Below, in pieces: positions 1-8,493 of a stretch of 64,000 nucleotides of DNA; the first letter of the stretch is position 1; the number at the start of each line of letters is the position of its first letter. The translations under genes were made by a program, and so were the position numbers. The notes beneath the pieces were generated by a model. It saw only the letters and a list, made by a program, of their open reading frames with translations, did not search any database and was not told the DNA's origin. The stretch comes from Myxococcaceae bacterium (GTDB taxonomy: Bacteria > Myxococcota > Myxococcia > Myxococcales > Myxococcaceae): contig JAEUJQ010000027.1 of NCBI GenBank assembly GCA_016793095.1, positions 1 to 64,000 on the forward strand, given 5' to 3'.

Positions 1-1380
1 AAGCTCGAGGGCGCGTCGCTCGTGAAGCCGTCGTGGCGCTCGCTGATGATCAGCTCGAAGGGCCGCGAGGGCCTGCTGGGCAGCATCCAGAAGAAGAAGA
101 AGTTCTCGTTCATCGGCGGCGGCGTCGCGGCGGTGCTGTCGGTGCCCCTGATGATCTTCGGCCCCTCGGTCGAGTCGTCGGGCCCGTCGGACCCGAACCA
201 CTCGTTCGGCGGCTTCTGCAACTCGTCGCTCACCGGCGCGGTCGCGAAGTGCTCGGCGAACGTCTCCACCGCCGAGGGCGAGACCTTCACCTGGACCGTC
301 ACCCGCAAGGACACCTGGGACCTCACGGCCTCGCCCGCGGTCGGCAAGAAGATCCAGCTCGACCCGAACCTCGTCATCGAGAACGCGGCGGGTGAGGTCC
401 TGCTCGACGAGGCGTCCGAGATCGGCAAGGCCGTGAAGGCCAGCCTCGAGCTCGAGCCCGGCACGTACACGGTACGGGTCAAGGACGTGGGCGGCTACAC
501 GGTGAAGGGCGGCCTGTCGTTCGACCTCGAGATCGCCGAGCAGCACCCCGAGCCGAAGGTCGAGGCCGTCGCCGCGAAGGACGAACCTGCCGCCGAGCCC
601 GCCGTGAAGCCGTCGAAGAAGGACGCGCTCAAGGCGAAGCTCGCCGCGCTCAAGGCGAAGAAGGCCGCGAAGGAGCCCGTCGAGGTCGCTGAGCCGGCCC
701 AGCCCGTCGTCCCCGCCGCGCTCGAGCCCATCGCCGCCCCTGTCATCGACCCGGTCGCCGAGATCGACCTCACGAAGGTTGCCGTGGCCGAGCCCGTGAA
801 GGCCGAGCCCGTCGAGCCCGTGAAGCCCGAGCCCGCACAGGAGCGCGCCGAGGCCGAGCTCGAGATCACCGCGAAGAACCTGTCGGCCCTGGCGGTCGAG
901 ATGAACGAGACCTGCGCGAAGGATCACTGCAAGGGCGGCTTCTCGTACATCTTCACCAACCTCTCCTGCGACAAGACGGCGCGCTGGTGCCAGCTCGACC
1001 TCACCGCGATGGAGCGCGCCTCTCACCAGGCCTTCGTCGCCACCCTGCCCTTCACGCCCGCCGCGAAGACCCGCTCGGCCTTCGACGAGGCGACCGCCCA
1101 GGCCCTCGAGGCGTTCGAGGCCGAGCCGAAGTCGGGGCGGCTGACTCCGGTCGTGGTGCAGGCGAAGAAGGCCCCGAAGCAGGTCGTCGCGAAGAAGGCC
1201 GTCCTCGTCGAGCCGCTCGCGTCGAAGAAGGCCGAGAAGGTGTCGACCCGCGCCGTCGCCGCCGCGCCGAAGGCCCAGCCGGTCGTCGCCGAGCCCGCGC
1301 CCGTGAAGGCCGCGCCCGTGAGGGCGGCCGCGCCGTCGCCTGCCGCTCCGATGCGCGCGAACAAGAACATGGCCGACTGA
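1..1380 (+). CDS. Partial gene: single-TM protein with PPC-like domain and Lys/Ala/Pro-rich linkers
   Basis: The frame is open to the left edge, so the gene probably starts upstream; a GTG at 22 is possible but not convincing. Near the visible N-terminus a basic stretch (QKKKK) is followed by one hydrophobic helix (FSFIGGGVAAVLSVPLMIF), suggesting a cytoplasmic part before position 1 and an exported C-terminal part. After the helix comes a beta-rich segment (visible residues about 65-175) whose ending, with LEPGTYTVRV, resembles bacterial pre-peptidase C-terminal (PPC) domains. Then follow two Lys/Ala/Pro/Glu-rich linkers around a small Cys-containing segment (CAKDHCKGG, about residues 300-325). 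The function is unknown. A strong hairpin follows the stop codon. The N-terminal half is outside the window, so a kinase or protease fused upstream cannot be excluded. Confidence 0.7.
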   Translation, partial: KLEGASLVKPSWRSLMISSKGREGLLGSIQKKKKFSFIGGGVAAVLSVPLMIFGPSVESSGPSDPNHSFGGFCNSSLTGAVAKCSANVSTAEGETFTWTVTRKDTWDLTASPAVGKKIQLDPNLVIENAAGEVLLDEASEIGKAVKASLELEPGTYTVRVKDVGGYTVKGGLSFDLEIAEQHPEPKVEAVAAKDEPAAEPAVKPSKKDALKAKLAALKAKKAAKEPVEVAEPAQPVVPAALEPIAAPVIDPVAEIDLTKVAVAEPVKAEPVEPVKPEPAQERAEAELEITAKNLSALAVEMNETCAKDHCKGGFSYIFTNLSCDKTARWCQLDLTAMERASHQAFVATLPFTPAAKTRSAFDEATAQALEAFEAEPKSGRLTPVVVQAKKAPKQVVAKKAVLVEPLASKKAEKVSTRAVAAAPKAQPVVAEPAPVKAAPVRAAAPSPAAPMRANKNMAD

Positions 1381-1444
1381 TCTCATGAGTCCCTGACCGC
1401 GCTCGCGCCGATCGAACCGGGCCGGCGATGAAGCCGCGGACGAC

Positions 1445-1480
1445 GGGCCTGACTCCCCTGGAGTCGGGCCCTTCGTGTTT
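1445..1480 (+). terminator. Rho-independent terminator after the first gene
   Basis: Twelve-base arms 1445-1456 and 1460-1471 pair with a single G-T wobble around a 3-base loop, and are followed by TTCGTGTTT. It sits 65 bases after the first stop codon and before the next gene, consistent with ending that transcript. Confidence 0.6.
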
Positions 1481-1494
1481 CCAGCACGGCCCCG

Positions 1495-1504
1495 CGTTAG
1501 CGTT
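1495..1504 (+). promoter_or_regulatory. CGTTAGCGTT element just before a hybrid kinase start
   Basis: The sequence CGTTAGCGTT lies exactly 5 bases before the ATG at 1510. The same ten bases occur at the same distance before another hybrid kinase (39190-39199, minus strand). TTAGCG could act as a -10 hexamer, which would place transcription start at the ATG. This is inferred from the match only. Confidence 0.35.
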
Positions 1505-1509
1505 CCAAC

Positions 1510-3189
1510 ATGGCGGTCGGCGTCCGATTCACGAAGCTGCTCGATCGCCTCGCGCCGGTGGCGGGCAGCAGCGACCGCGCTGAGGTGTTCCGGACCCGGT
1601 TCGTGGCTGTCGTCGGCGCCATCGCCGCTTTCACCGGGCTGTGGGTCGGCGCGCTGGTGTGGCTCACGGGCGGCAGCAAGGCGGCCGGGCTCTCGACGAT
1701 CGGCTTCGGACTGGGGGTCGCGCTGCTCCTGGCGGCCTTCAGCCGGGGGAGGATCGGCACCAGGGCGACCTTCTGGACGCTCGAGGGGCTCACCAGCCTC
1801 GTGTTCCTGAGCTCGCGAGCCTTCGAGGCCAGCCTCGACTGGCCGCTGGTCGCCTGGCTCGCGGTGCTGCCGATGCTGGCCGTGCTCTATCGCGGCCTGC
1901 GAGCGGGGCTCATCGGGCTGGGGCTCGCGGTGCTCACTGGCGCGGGGTTCGCGGCGCTGGGAACGCTCGGGCTCGCGGCCGGTCCCGCGGTCACGCCGGT
2001 CATCTCGCTCGTCCGCGCCTCCTCGCTCACGGTCGCGTTCTTCTTGATCGGGCTCGCGTTCGACGTGCTTCGGCTCGACGCCCTGAGGCAGGTCGAGGAG
2101 GCGGCCAGAGCGCGCTCCCTCTTCCTCGCCAACATGTCGCACGAGCTGCGCACCCCGATGAACGGCGTGATCGGCATCACCGACCTCCTCTACGATCGCG
2201 AAGCGACGGCGGAGGTGAAGGAGCAGCTCGGCCTGCTGAAGCGTTCAGGCGAGCAGATGATCCGGCTCATCAACGACATCCTCGACCTGACGAGGCTCGA
2301 GAGCGGGCGGCTCACGCTCGAGCGCCTGCCGCTCGACGCGCGCGCGACCGTGCGTGACGTCGTCGCGCTCGCCCTCCCGGCTGCGAGGAGCCGGGGCCTG
2401 ACCATCACCGTCGAGGACGAGGCCACCGTGCCGGCCTGGGGCCTCGGCGATCCCACGCGGCTCCGCCAGATCGTCACCAACCTGGTCGGGAACGCGCTCA
2501 AGTTCACCGAGCAGGGTGGCGTGACGGTCAGGCTCGGCGCGAGCGAGGGGCGGCTGACGATCGCCGTGACTGACACCGGCATCGGGATCGCCCCGGACGT
2601 TCAAGCGCGGCTGTTTCAACCGTTCGAGCAGGCCGACGCATCGACGACCCGGCGCTATGGCGGCAGCGGGCTGGGCCTCGTCATCGCCAGACACCTCGCG
2701 GGCGCCATGAGCGGCTCCTTGACGCTGAGCTCCGAGCCCAGCCGCGGCTCGACCTTCACCCTCGAGCTCCCCTTCCCCTCGTGTCCAGCACCGGCCCCCC
2801 TCGCGCGAGTGGACCGCCCCGTCGAGGTGAGCCGGGTGCTGGTGGTCGAAGACAACGAGATCAACCTTCGCATCACCCTGGCGATGCTCGACCGCCTCGG
2901 CTGCCAGACCGTCGCCGCCCGGGACGGAGAGCAGGCGCTCGCCGCGCTCGCGTCGCAGCCCTTCGACCTGGTGCTGATGGACTGCCACATGCCCAGAAAG
3001 GACGGGCTCACCACGACGCGTGAGCTCCGCGCGATGCCCGGCGACGTCGCGAAGACGTGGGTCGTCGCCCTCACGGCCTCGGCGCTCGTCGAGGAGGTCG
3101 AGGCCTGTCGCACGGCCGGGATGAACGACGTACTCCTGAAGCCAGTGACGCTCGAGGCCCTGCGCGCGACGCTCGCTCAGGTGCCGTGA
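1510..3189 (+). CDS. Membrane hybrid sensor histidine kinase with C-terminal receiver
   Basis: Protein of 559 residues. Residues about 30-185 hold five or six hydrophobic helices with no evident periplasmic sensor domain. A HisKA domain follows with the phospho-accepting His211 in NMSHELRTP. The HATPase domain has an N box (NLVGNALKF), a G1 box (DTGIGI) and a G2 box (GGSGLGL). The C-terminal receiver starts about residue 438 (VLVVEDNEIN) with phosphoacceptor Asp491 in LVLMDCHMP and the conserved Lys in LLKPV. There is no HPt domain, and no response regulator lies next to it, so phosphate must pass to a partner elsewhere or be used internally. The signal sensed is unknown; the membrane helices themselves may sense. 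The start at 1510 is supported by the shared upstream element. It probably has its own promoter after the terminator at 1445. Confidence 0.95.
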   Translation: MAVGVRFTKLLDRLAPVAGSSDRAEVFRTRFVAVVGAIAAFTGLWVGALVWLTGGSKAAGLSTIGFGLGVALLLAAFSRGRIGTRATFWTLEGLTSLVFLSSRAFEASLDWPLVAWLAVLPMLAVLYRGLRAGLIGLGLAVLTGAGFAALGTLGLAAGPAVTPVISLVRASSLTVAFFLIGLAFDVLRLDALRQVEEAARARSLFLANMSHELRTPMNGVIGITDLLYDREATAEVKEQLGLLKRSGEQMIRLINDILDLTRLESGRLTLERLPLDARATVRDVVALALPAARSRGLTITVEDEATVPAWGLGDPTRLRQIVTNLVGNALKFTEQGGVTVRLGASEGRLTIAVTDTGIGIAPDVQARLFQPFEQADASTTRRYGGSGLGLVIARHLAGAMSGSLTLSSEPSRGSTFTLELPFPSCPAPAPLARVDRPVEVSRVLVVEDNEINLRITLAMLDRLGCQTVAARDGEQALAALASQPFDLVLMDCHMPRKDGLTTTRELRAMPGDVAKTWVVALTASALVEEVEACRTAGMNDVLLKPVTLEALRATLAQVP

Positions 3190-3193
3190 GCGG

Positions 3194-3223
3194 TTGACGT
3201 GAGGTGACGAGTTCCCCTATCGC
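3194..3223 (+). promoter_or_regulatory. Sigma-70-like promoter for the L,D-transpeptidase lipoprotein
   Basis: A -35 hexamer TTGACG (3194-3199), an 18-base spacer and a -10 hexamer TATCGC (3218-3223). The ATG at 3231 begins 7 bases after the -10, so the transcript would be leaderless. The alternative GTG at 3204 lies inside the promoter, which favours the ATG. Confidence 0.5.
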
Positions 3224-3230
3224 GCCGCTC

Positions 3231-4910
3231 ATGTCGCGACCCCTCCTCGCCTGTTTCACCCTCTTCGCAGCGTGCGGCGCTCCGGACCTGACACCTCCCA
3301 TGGCAGGCGGAGGTGCGGCGTCAGCGGGTGGCGGCTCGACGGGAGGCGGCTCCGTTGCGGGCGGGTCCCCGGCGGGCGGCTCCGCGGCGGGCGGGTCCAC
3401 GGCGGGCGGGTCCGCGGCAGGCGGCTCCGCAGCGGGCGGGTCCACGGCGGGAGGCTCCGTCGCAGGAGGCTCCGTCGCAGGCGGCTCCGTCGCAGGCGGC
3501 TCCGTCGCAGGCGGCTCCGTCGCGGGCGGCTCCGTTGCGGGCGGCTCGGCAGCGGGCGGGTCCACGGCAGGCGGGTCCGTCGCAGGCGGGTCCGCGGCAG
3601 GCGGGTCCACGGCTGGCGGGTCGGCAGCCGGCGGCTCCGTTGCGGGCGGCTCCACCGCAGGCGGTGCCGGCGCAGGCGGGTCCGCGGGCGGTGGCGCAGC
3701 AGGCGGCGCGGTCACGGGCGTCGAGCTCAACTCGGGGTGGATCGGCGGCGCGTGCACCACGGCGGCGAGCTGCAACAACCCGGCATTCACGGCGACGGCC
3801 CGCTGCGAGACACAGGGCTTCCCGGGCGGCTTCTGCACGCAGGCCTGCACGCTCTCCGGCTCGACGTACATCTGCCCCGACGCGAGCCCGCTCGGCGGAG
3901 CAGATCGCATCACCACGACCCGCTGCATCAGCGCGAACGGCACGCCGACCTGCGCCGCCGAGTGCGACTTCGCCCTTTCTCCCACCGGGTGCCGACCCGG
4001 CTACGCCTGCGTCACCCGGCAGCGCTTCAACCAGAGCGCCCGAACCTTCAAGGTGTGTCTGCCGGAACCCGGGCAGCGGTGGCCTGGCGAGCCGGCGCCA
4101 CCGAACGACATCGGCCAGGCCTGCGCGTCCTCCTCTGCCTGCGCGCACAACGTCTGCCTCGGGACCGCGGGCGGCATGTGCTCGAAGGCGATGTGCGACT
4201 TCACCGGGTGCCCCAGCGGCTCGGCCTGTTTCGGCATCGGCAACGGCCAGACGACCTGCCTGCCGACCTGCACCGCCCCGACGCAGTGCCGGCAGAACGA
4301 GGGCTACACGTGCAACACCCAGTACGGCGCCTGCCTGCCGGGCCCCACCATGACCGGGGGCGGCTCCTGGAACCCGGCGGTCGGCGCGGGCGACTGCGTG
4401 ACGGCCTGGGGCAACGCAGGGAGCGGCCTGCACCGCTGCGACTCGGTGAAGGACGACTACGTGGTGGCCCGCAAGACCGCACGCAACGTCGCGCTCTGCC
4501 GTAACGGCACGCTCGTGCAGAACTACCGCATGGGCCTCGGCTTCGCGCCGACCGGTGACAAGCAACAGGAGGGCGATGGCAAGACGCCCGAGGGCACCTT
4601 CTTCGTCGGGCTCAAGAACCCGAACTCCAGCTATTACAAGTCGCTCCTCGTCACGTACCCCGATGAGCAGGACGCAGTGCGGGGGCTCGCAGCCGGGCTG
4701 ATCACGCAGGCGCAGAAGAACGCCATCGACGCTGCGCTCGCGGCCTGCCAGGCGCCGCCGCAGACGACGCAGCTCGGCTCGTGGATCATGATCCACGGCT
4801 CGGGCTCCAGCTCCGACTGGACGCTCGGCTGCATGGCGCTCGACAACCCCGATCTCGACGCGCTCTGGGCGGTGCTGGACGTCCGCGACACCATCATCGT
4901 CTTGCCCTGA
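3231..4910 (+). CDS. Lipoprotein with Gly-Ser repeat linker, Cys-rich region and L,D-transpeptidase domain
   Basis: Starting at ATG 3231 gives 559 residues with a signal peptide ending in LFAAC, a usable though not ideal lipobox, so the protein is probably attached to the outer membrane. A long linker of AGGS-type pentapeptides (encoded by about 3322-3714) follows, then a region with many paired cysteines. The last 150 residues are a YkuD-type L,D-transpeptidase: IMIHG with His522, then DWTLGCMAL with the catalytic Cys534. Such enzymes form meso-DAP cross-links in peptidoglycan or attach proteins to it. Placing this domain on a lipoprotein with a roughly 130-residue flexible tether is unusual and suggests it reaches the cell wall from the outer membrane, or acts on other cells. 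The ceramidase-like gene starts 8 bases downstream, so the two are probably cotranscribed. Confidence 0.85.
   Translation: MSRPLLACFTLFAACGAPDLTPPMAGGGAASAGGGSTGGGSVAGGSPAGGSAAGGSTAGGSAAGGSAAGGSTAGGSVAGGSVAGGSVAGGSVAGGSVAGGSVAGGSAAGGSTAGGSVAGGSAAGGSTAGGSAAGGSVAGGSTAGGAGAGGSAGGGAAGGAVTGVELNSGWIGGACTTAASCNNPAFTATARCETQGFPGGFCTQACTLSGSTYICPDASPLGGADRITTTRCISANGTPTCAAECDFALSPTGCRPGYACVTRQRFNQSARTFKVCLPEPGQRWPGEPAPPNDIGQACASSSACAHNVCLGTAGGMCSKAMCDFTGCPSGSACFGIGNGQTTCLPTCTAPTQCRQNEGYTCNTQYGACLPGPTMTGGGSWNPAVGAGDCVTAWGNAGSGLHRCDSVKDDYVVARKTARNVALCRNGTLVQNYRMGLGFAPTGDKQQEGDGKTPEGTFFVGLKNPNSSYYKSLLVTYPDEQDAVRGLAAGLITQAQKNAIDAALAACQAPPQTTQLGSWIMIHGSGSSSDWTLGCMALDNPDLDALWAVLDVRDTIIVLP
3322..3714 (+). 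repeat. 15-base tandem repeats encoding AGGS[TVA] units
   Basis: About 26 imperfect copies of a 15-base unit (core gcgggcggctcc) in frame within the lipoprotein gene. Copies vary mainly in the fifth codon (Thr, Val or Ala). Gain or loss of units would keep the frame and only change linker length. Confidence 0.9.
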
Positions 4911-4917
4911 GCCACCC

Positions 4918-6210
4918 GTGACGAAGCGTCGGGTCCTCGGAGTCATCGGGCTGCTGCTGATCGGCGCGTTCGCGTTCGCGTCGTCCGATCGCTGTGGCGA
5001 CTGGCCCTCCGCGCCCCCGACGCTCACGATGGTGAGCCGCGGCACCGGCGCCCTCGCGGTCGGCGCCGCGCAGGTGAGGGTGCTGTTGCCCGGCCCGGTG
5101 ACGGTCGGTGGCTACGGGCCGCTCCGTCGGAGCAGCGCGTCTGGAGACCCCGTGTTCGCGCGCGCGACCCTGCTGGAGGTCGGCGGGCAGCGCCTGGCGC
5201 TGGTGTCTCTCGATGTGTTGCTGCTCACGCGGCCGCTCGTCACTGCCATTCGAGCGGGCTCGGACTTCCCGGTGCTCGTCACCGCCACCCACACCCACTC
5301 GTCCGTCGGGCAGTACGATCGCCGCCTCGCCGCGCAGGTCGCCGCTCTGGGGACCTTCGACGAGCGCGTCGAGCAGGCACTCGTGACGGCAGCCCGCGCG
5401 GCGCTCGCCGGGGCCCAGCAGCAGGTGGTGCCGGTCTCGATGCAGGTCCGGCGCTTCGAGACCGCCGCCTTCGTCCAGGCCCGGAGCGGTGACGCCGTCG
5501 ATCCACGCGGCCTCGAGCTCGCCTTCGTGAAGCCGGACGGAGCGAGGCACGCGCGCTGGCTGCTGCTGGGGGCGCACCCCACCCTCTCGCCGCGGCGCAC
5601 AGCAGCGCTGGACACCGACTGGCCGGGTCTGGTCGCGCAGGGCGAGGGTGTCACGCTGGTGCTGCAGACCTCGGTGGGCAACGCCTCGGTGAACCGCGCG
5701 GTCGCGCCCGATGAGCAGGCCGTCGTCCAGCAGCTCGCTGCGGCGCTCGACCGTGGCGCCCGCGTCGACGGGTGCGAGGACCCGGGCCTCTCGTTCGCTT
5801 CAGCCCAGCTCGCCCTGCCTCACCCGGACGGGAGCCGGCTCGCGCCCTGGCCCTTCCGCGCCGCCGCCGAGAACGCGCTCTGCGCCGCGGAGGAGATGGA
5901 GGCCGAGGTGTCGATGCTCCGGCTCGGCTGCGTCTCGCTGCTCCTCACGCCCGTCGAGCCGACCTTCGCGGCGGCCCAACAGCTCGAGAGGCTGACCGGC
6001 GCGACCCACGTGCTGGCGCTCTCGAACGGGTACGTGGGCTATCTCGAGCCGCCTGACGTGGTTCGAGCACGGCTCGGCGAGGCGAAGCGGCAGTGGTTCG
6101 GCCCCGAGCTCTTCGAGTCGGTGTCCCCCGCCGCCCTGCTCGTCGCCATGGGCTCAGACCCTGCCCAGGGGCGCCCCGATCGACGCTCGCCCTCCGATGC
6201 CGGTGAGTGA
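4918..6210 (+). CDS. Compact neutral/alkaline ceramidase-like exported hydrolase
   Basis: Protein of 430 residues with an N-terminal hydrophobic signal segment (VLGVIGLLLIGAFAFA). It matches the catalytic domain of neutral ceramidases: THTHSS with His125/His127 (zinc), GAHPT with His220 (zinc), VGNASVN with the candidate nucleophile Ser257, TPVEPTF with Glu347, and NGYVGYL with Tyr372/Tyr375. These family enzymes hydrolyse the amide of ceramides to sphingosine and fatty acid. The usual enzymes are near 650 residues and have an extra C-terminal Ig-like domain that is absent here. Myxobacteria contain sphingolipids, so a self or a prey substrate is possible. GTG start 8 bases after the previous stop suggests one operon. 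Substrate is inferred from family only. Confidence 0.75.
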   Translation: MTKRRVLGVIGLLLIGAFAFASSDRCGDWPSAPPTLTMVSRGTGALAVGAAQVRVLLPGPVTVGGYGPLRRSSASGDPVFARATLLEVGGQRLALVSLDVLLLTRPLVTAIRAGSDFPVLVTATHTHSSVGQYDRRLAAQVAALGTFDERVEQALVTAARAALAGAQQQVVPVSMQVRRFETAAFVQARSGDAVDPRGLELAFVKPDGARHARWLLLGAHPTLSPRRTAALDTDWPGLVAQGEGVTLVLQTSVGNASVNRAVAPDEQAVVQQLAAALDRGARVDGCEDPGLSFASAQLALPHPDGSRLAPWPFRAAAENALCAAEEMEAEVSMLRLGCVSLLLTPVEPTFAAAQQLERLTGATHVLALSNGYVGYLEPPDVVRARLGEAKRQWFGPELFESVSPAALLVAMGSDPAQGRPDRRSPSDAGE

Positions 6211-6301
6211 GCAGCCGGTGGTGGTCTGGTCTCCTGGTCTCATGCAGGTCGCGGCGGCGACGCAGCTGCGAGCCCGAAGAGAGCGCTGACGTGGACCGGG
6301 G

Positions 6302-6916
6302 TCACGCTGCGCCTCCGGCACCCTGGCCTCGAGGGCTCACCGTGACGGGCCCGCGAAGAGGCGAGGGAGCATCCGCACACCGCACCTGCGCCACCCCCGG
6401 GTCCCGCCCGACGTCCCCCTGGGAGTTGGTCGCGTGGCGAGCATGACGTGCAGCCCGGCCCCAGCCGATGAGCGTGGCCAGGAGGATCGCAGGCAGCGCG
6501 ACGAGGTCGGTCGCGTCCTGCGTGAGCATCACCTTCGCTGGCGCCGGCACCGGAGCGCCCCTCACCACGGCGACGCCCGCATCGAGCGGCCAGCGCAGCG
6601 CCCCGAAGGTCGAGCGGTACACCTCACCTGCGAGCGGCGAGAGCTTGACGAGGGCGAAGCCGACGGCCGTCGTCACTGCCGCTACGACGAGCACCGTGCG
6701 CGACGGCGCCCACCGGCGTGTCCCACGAGCGGACAGCACCTCCCAGAGCGCCTGCAGCGCCAGCGGGAAGAAGAGCAGCCCGGCCACGTCTGACAGCTTG
6801 CCCGTCAGCAGGCCCGGCCACGCCGCCTTGCCCCAGTGATCGTTGAGGGCGAGCACCGCCATCGCGACGAGCGCGACGGGGTGGAGCAGGCCGGTCCCCG
6901 GCGCGTGGTCCCTCAT
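6302..6916 (-). CDS. Multi-pass membrane protein of unknown function
   Basis: Protein of 204 residues with four likely membrane helices (about 12-30, 45-65, 75-95 and 135-155). A conserved-looking motif, LNDHWGKAAWPGLLTGKLSD, lies after the first helix; similar proteins appear in other myxobacteria, but I know no function. The last 50 residues are polar and of low complexity. The start overlaps the stop of the upstream gene by 4 bases (ATGA), so the two are translationally coupled. It runs convergently to the ceramidase-like gene with a 91-base gap in which I see no clear terminator. Confidence 0.75.
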   Translation of the reverse strand: MRDHAPGTGLLHPVALVAMAVLALNDHWGKAAWPGLLTGKLSDVAGLLFFPLALQALWEVLSARGTRRWAPSRTVLVVAAVTTAVGFALVKLSPLAGEVYRSTFGALRWPLDAGVAVVRGAPVPAPAKVMLTQDATDLVALPAILLATLIGWGRAARHARHATNSQGDVGRDPGVAQVRCADAPSPLRGPVTVSPRGQGAGGAA

Positions 6917-7482
6917 GGCTCGGTGATGGTGAGGCCGTTGGGGTCGCCAGGATCGACGGTCCCGCCGCTCGCCGTCGCGCTCACCTTCAGGGTCACCACC
7001 GTCGGCCGCGTCTCGCCCCTCGCGAGCGAGACCTTCAGCGTGAAGCCGTGCGTACAGTCGCTGCCGACGACACAGCGCTCGAAGAGCTGGTCGTTGAACG
7101 CCTCTCGCGTGGTCGCGATGCCCGCCGCCTCGCCATCGCGCGTGAACACCAGCTCGAGGGTCGGCCGCGCGACGGACTCATCGATCGACACGCAGCTCCC
7201 CGCGTCGTTGAAGGAATCGACGCCGACCAGACACCCGCTCGCTTCCGCTTCGACCCAGCCCCCCAGGGCGCGGCCTCCGTCCGGCGGAGCGCCGTTGTGC
7301 GTGGCGGCGAGCCGCACCGTCGCGTGCGTTGCGAACGTCGGCGTCGTCGGGTCGAGCAGCACCTGCCTTTCCCGCGTCGCGTGCAGGTCGGGGAAGTCCC
7401 GGCGCGGAGGTGAGGTTGCGATCGTCACGACACCCGCACAGGCGAGCGCGACGGTGACGGCGACACGGCGAGAGGTGGGCAT
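6913..7482 (-). CDS. Exported protein of unknown function
   Basis: Protein of 189 residues from the ATG at 7482. The open frame extends further upstream, but this start gives a normal signal peptide (basic PTSRR, then VAVTVALACAGVVTIA). The mature part has four cysteines that could form two disulfides (GCLVG, GSCVS, ERCVVGSDC) and a beta-rich pattern. No family was recognised. It is the first gene of a two-gene unit with the membrane protein that overlaps its stop. The 148 bases upstream separate it from a divergent gene. Confidence 0.7.
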   Translation of the reverse strand: MPTSRRVAVTVALACAGVVTIATSPPRRDFPDLHATRERQVLLDPTTPTFATHATVRLAATHNGAPPDGGRALGGWVEAEASGCLVGVDSFNDAGSCVSIDESVARPTLELVFTRDGEAAGIATTREAFNDQLFERCVVGSDCTHGFTLKVSLARGETRPTVVTLKVSATASGGTVDPGDPNGLTITEP

Positions 7483-7630
7483 ACGCCCCGCTGAGCAACA
7501 GCGAGGCCAGCGCCCACGTCGCCCCAACTCCGCGAAGAGTCGTCGCGCTCGAGCGGGTGTGGCAGCCGTGTCAGGGCGTGTTGGTCGCAGGGCCGCTGAT
7601 CACTTCCCCCGGCGTCGGCAACCCAGAGAC

Positions 7631-8149
7631 ATGAACCCGAACCCGCTAACGCTCGTCGTCCCGCTCCTGCTGGCGAGCGCCACCCTGGCGGCGCCCGAGG
7701 TGAAGAAGGACGGGGGCGACGCGAAGCTCGAGCTCGAAGTCGGCGCCGGAGCCACGTCGCGCGACGCGATCTCGCCCACCGTCTCGGCGCGCGTCGGCGT
7801 CGATCTCTGGAACTGGTTCACCCCCTCGGTGCGGCTGGTCTCGGTGGCGCCCTGGGCTGGCCCCGAGTCGGCGTGGGCGATTCAGGGCGAGCTGCGGGCC
7901 CACACCCGTGGTCGAGTGCTGCAGCTCACGGGAGGCGTCGGCCTGGGACTGGCCACGGCCAACGTCGTTCGCTCGTCCTCGGGGCTCGACGCCAACCTCA
8001 CGCGCCCGGCGCTGCCGTGGCTCACGGGAGACCTCGGGCTGCGGGCGCTCCTCGGTCCCTTCTTCGTCGGCGTGGCGGTCGGCGGTGCGCCGCTTCAGCA
8101 GCAGTGGCTCGCGTCGCTCAACCTCGGCTTCGTGGCGTTCGGCGACTGA
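7631..8149 (+). CDS. Small exported beta-barrel-like protein
   Basis: Protein of 172 residues. The signal peptide (LTLVVPLLLASATLA, cleaved near AAPEV) is followed by alternating hydrophobic strands and aromatic turns up to a C-terminal FVAFGD, resembling a small outer-membrane beta-barrel. I do not recognise a family. The ATG at 7631 is chosen because upstream in-frame codons have no coding character and overlap the region upstream of the divergent gene. Its 3' end overlaps that of the convergent yhbY by 32 bases, so there is no room for a terminator between them. Confidence 0.7.
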   Translation: MNPNPLTLVVPLLLASATLAAPEVKKDGGDAKLELEVGAGATSRDAISPTVSARVGVDLWNWFTPSVRLVSVAPWAGPESAWAIQGELRAHTRGRVLQLTGGVGLGLATANVVRSSSGLDANLTRPALPWLTGDLGLRALLGPFFVGVAVGGAPLQQQWLASLNLGFVAFGD

Positions 8150-8486
8150 CGGGCTTCTTCGCCGCTCGGGGCGGCGCCTCGACGGGCAGCACCTCGCCCT
8201 CGAAGCGGATCTTCGGCTTCTTCTTGCGCCGCTTGTAGAGCAACGCCGTGCGGCCCAGCACCTGCGCGATCTCCGAGCCGGTGCCCTCGGCGAGCTGAGC
8301 GATGGCGGCCTCGCGGCCCTCGCGATCGTCGGCGATGCGCACCTTCACCAGCTCGTGCGTCTCGAGCGCCTGCGCCGTGGCGGCGATGACGCCGTCGGTG
8401 ACGCCCGCGTCGCCGACCTGCACGACCGCGTGGAGGTGATGGCCGAGGGCCCGAAGGTACCGCCGCTGTTTTCCGGTGAGCCCCAC
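8118..8486 (-). CDS. yhbY: YhbY-family (CRM domain) RNA-binding protein
   Basis: Protein of 122 residues. The first 95 match the CRS1-YhbY (CRM) domain: LTGKQRRYLRALGHHL at the start, then QVGDAGVTDGV, HELVKVRI and a late segment around IAQVLGRTALLYK. Bacterial YhbY binds pre-50S ribosomes and helps assembly. The C-terminal basic tail (RRKKKPKI and further Arg/Lys) is an extension that may add RNA contacts. GTG start 7 bases downstream of the DnaJ/TPR gene, so probably cotranscribed with it. Confidence 0.9.
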   Translation of the reverse strand: MGLTGKQRRYLRALGHHLHAVVQVGDAGVTDGVIAATAQALETHELVKVRIADDREGREAAIAQLAEGTGSEIAQVLGRTALLYKRRKKKPKIRFEGEVLPVEAPPRAAKKPVSRRTPRSRG

Positions 8487-8493
8487 GCGTCTC

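Noticed and set aside
7644-7653. Third copy of the CGTTAGCG element
   Set aside because: It lies inside a coding region, not before a start codon, so it is taken as chance.
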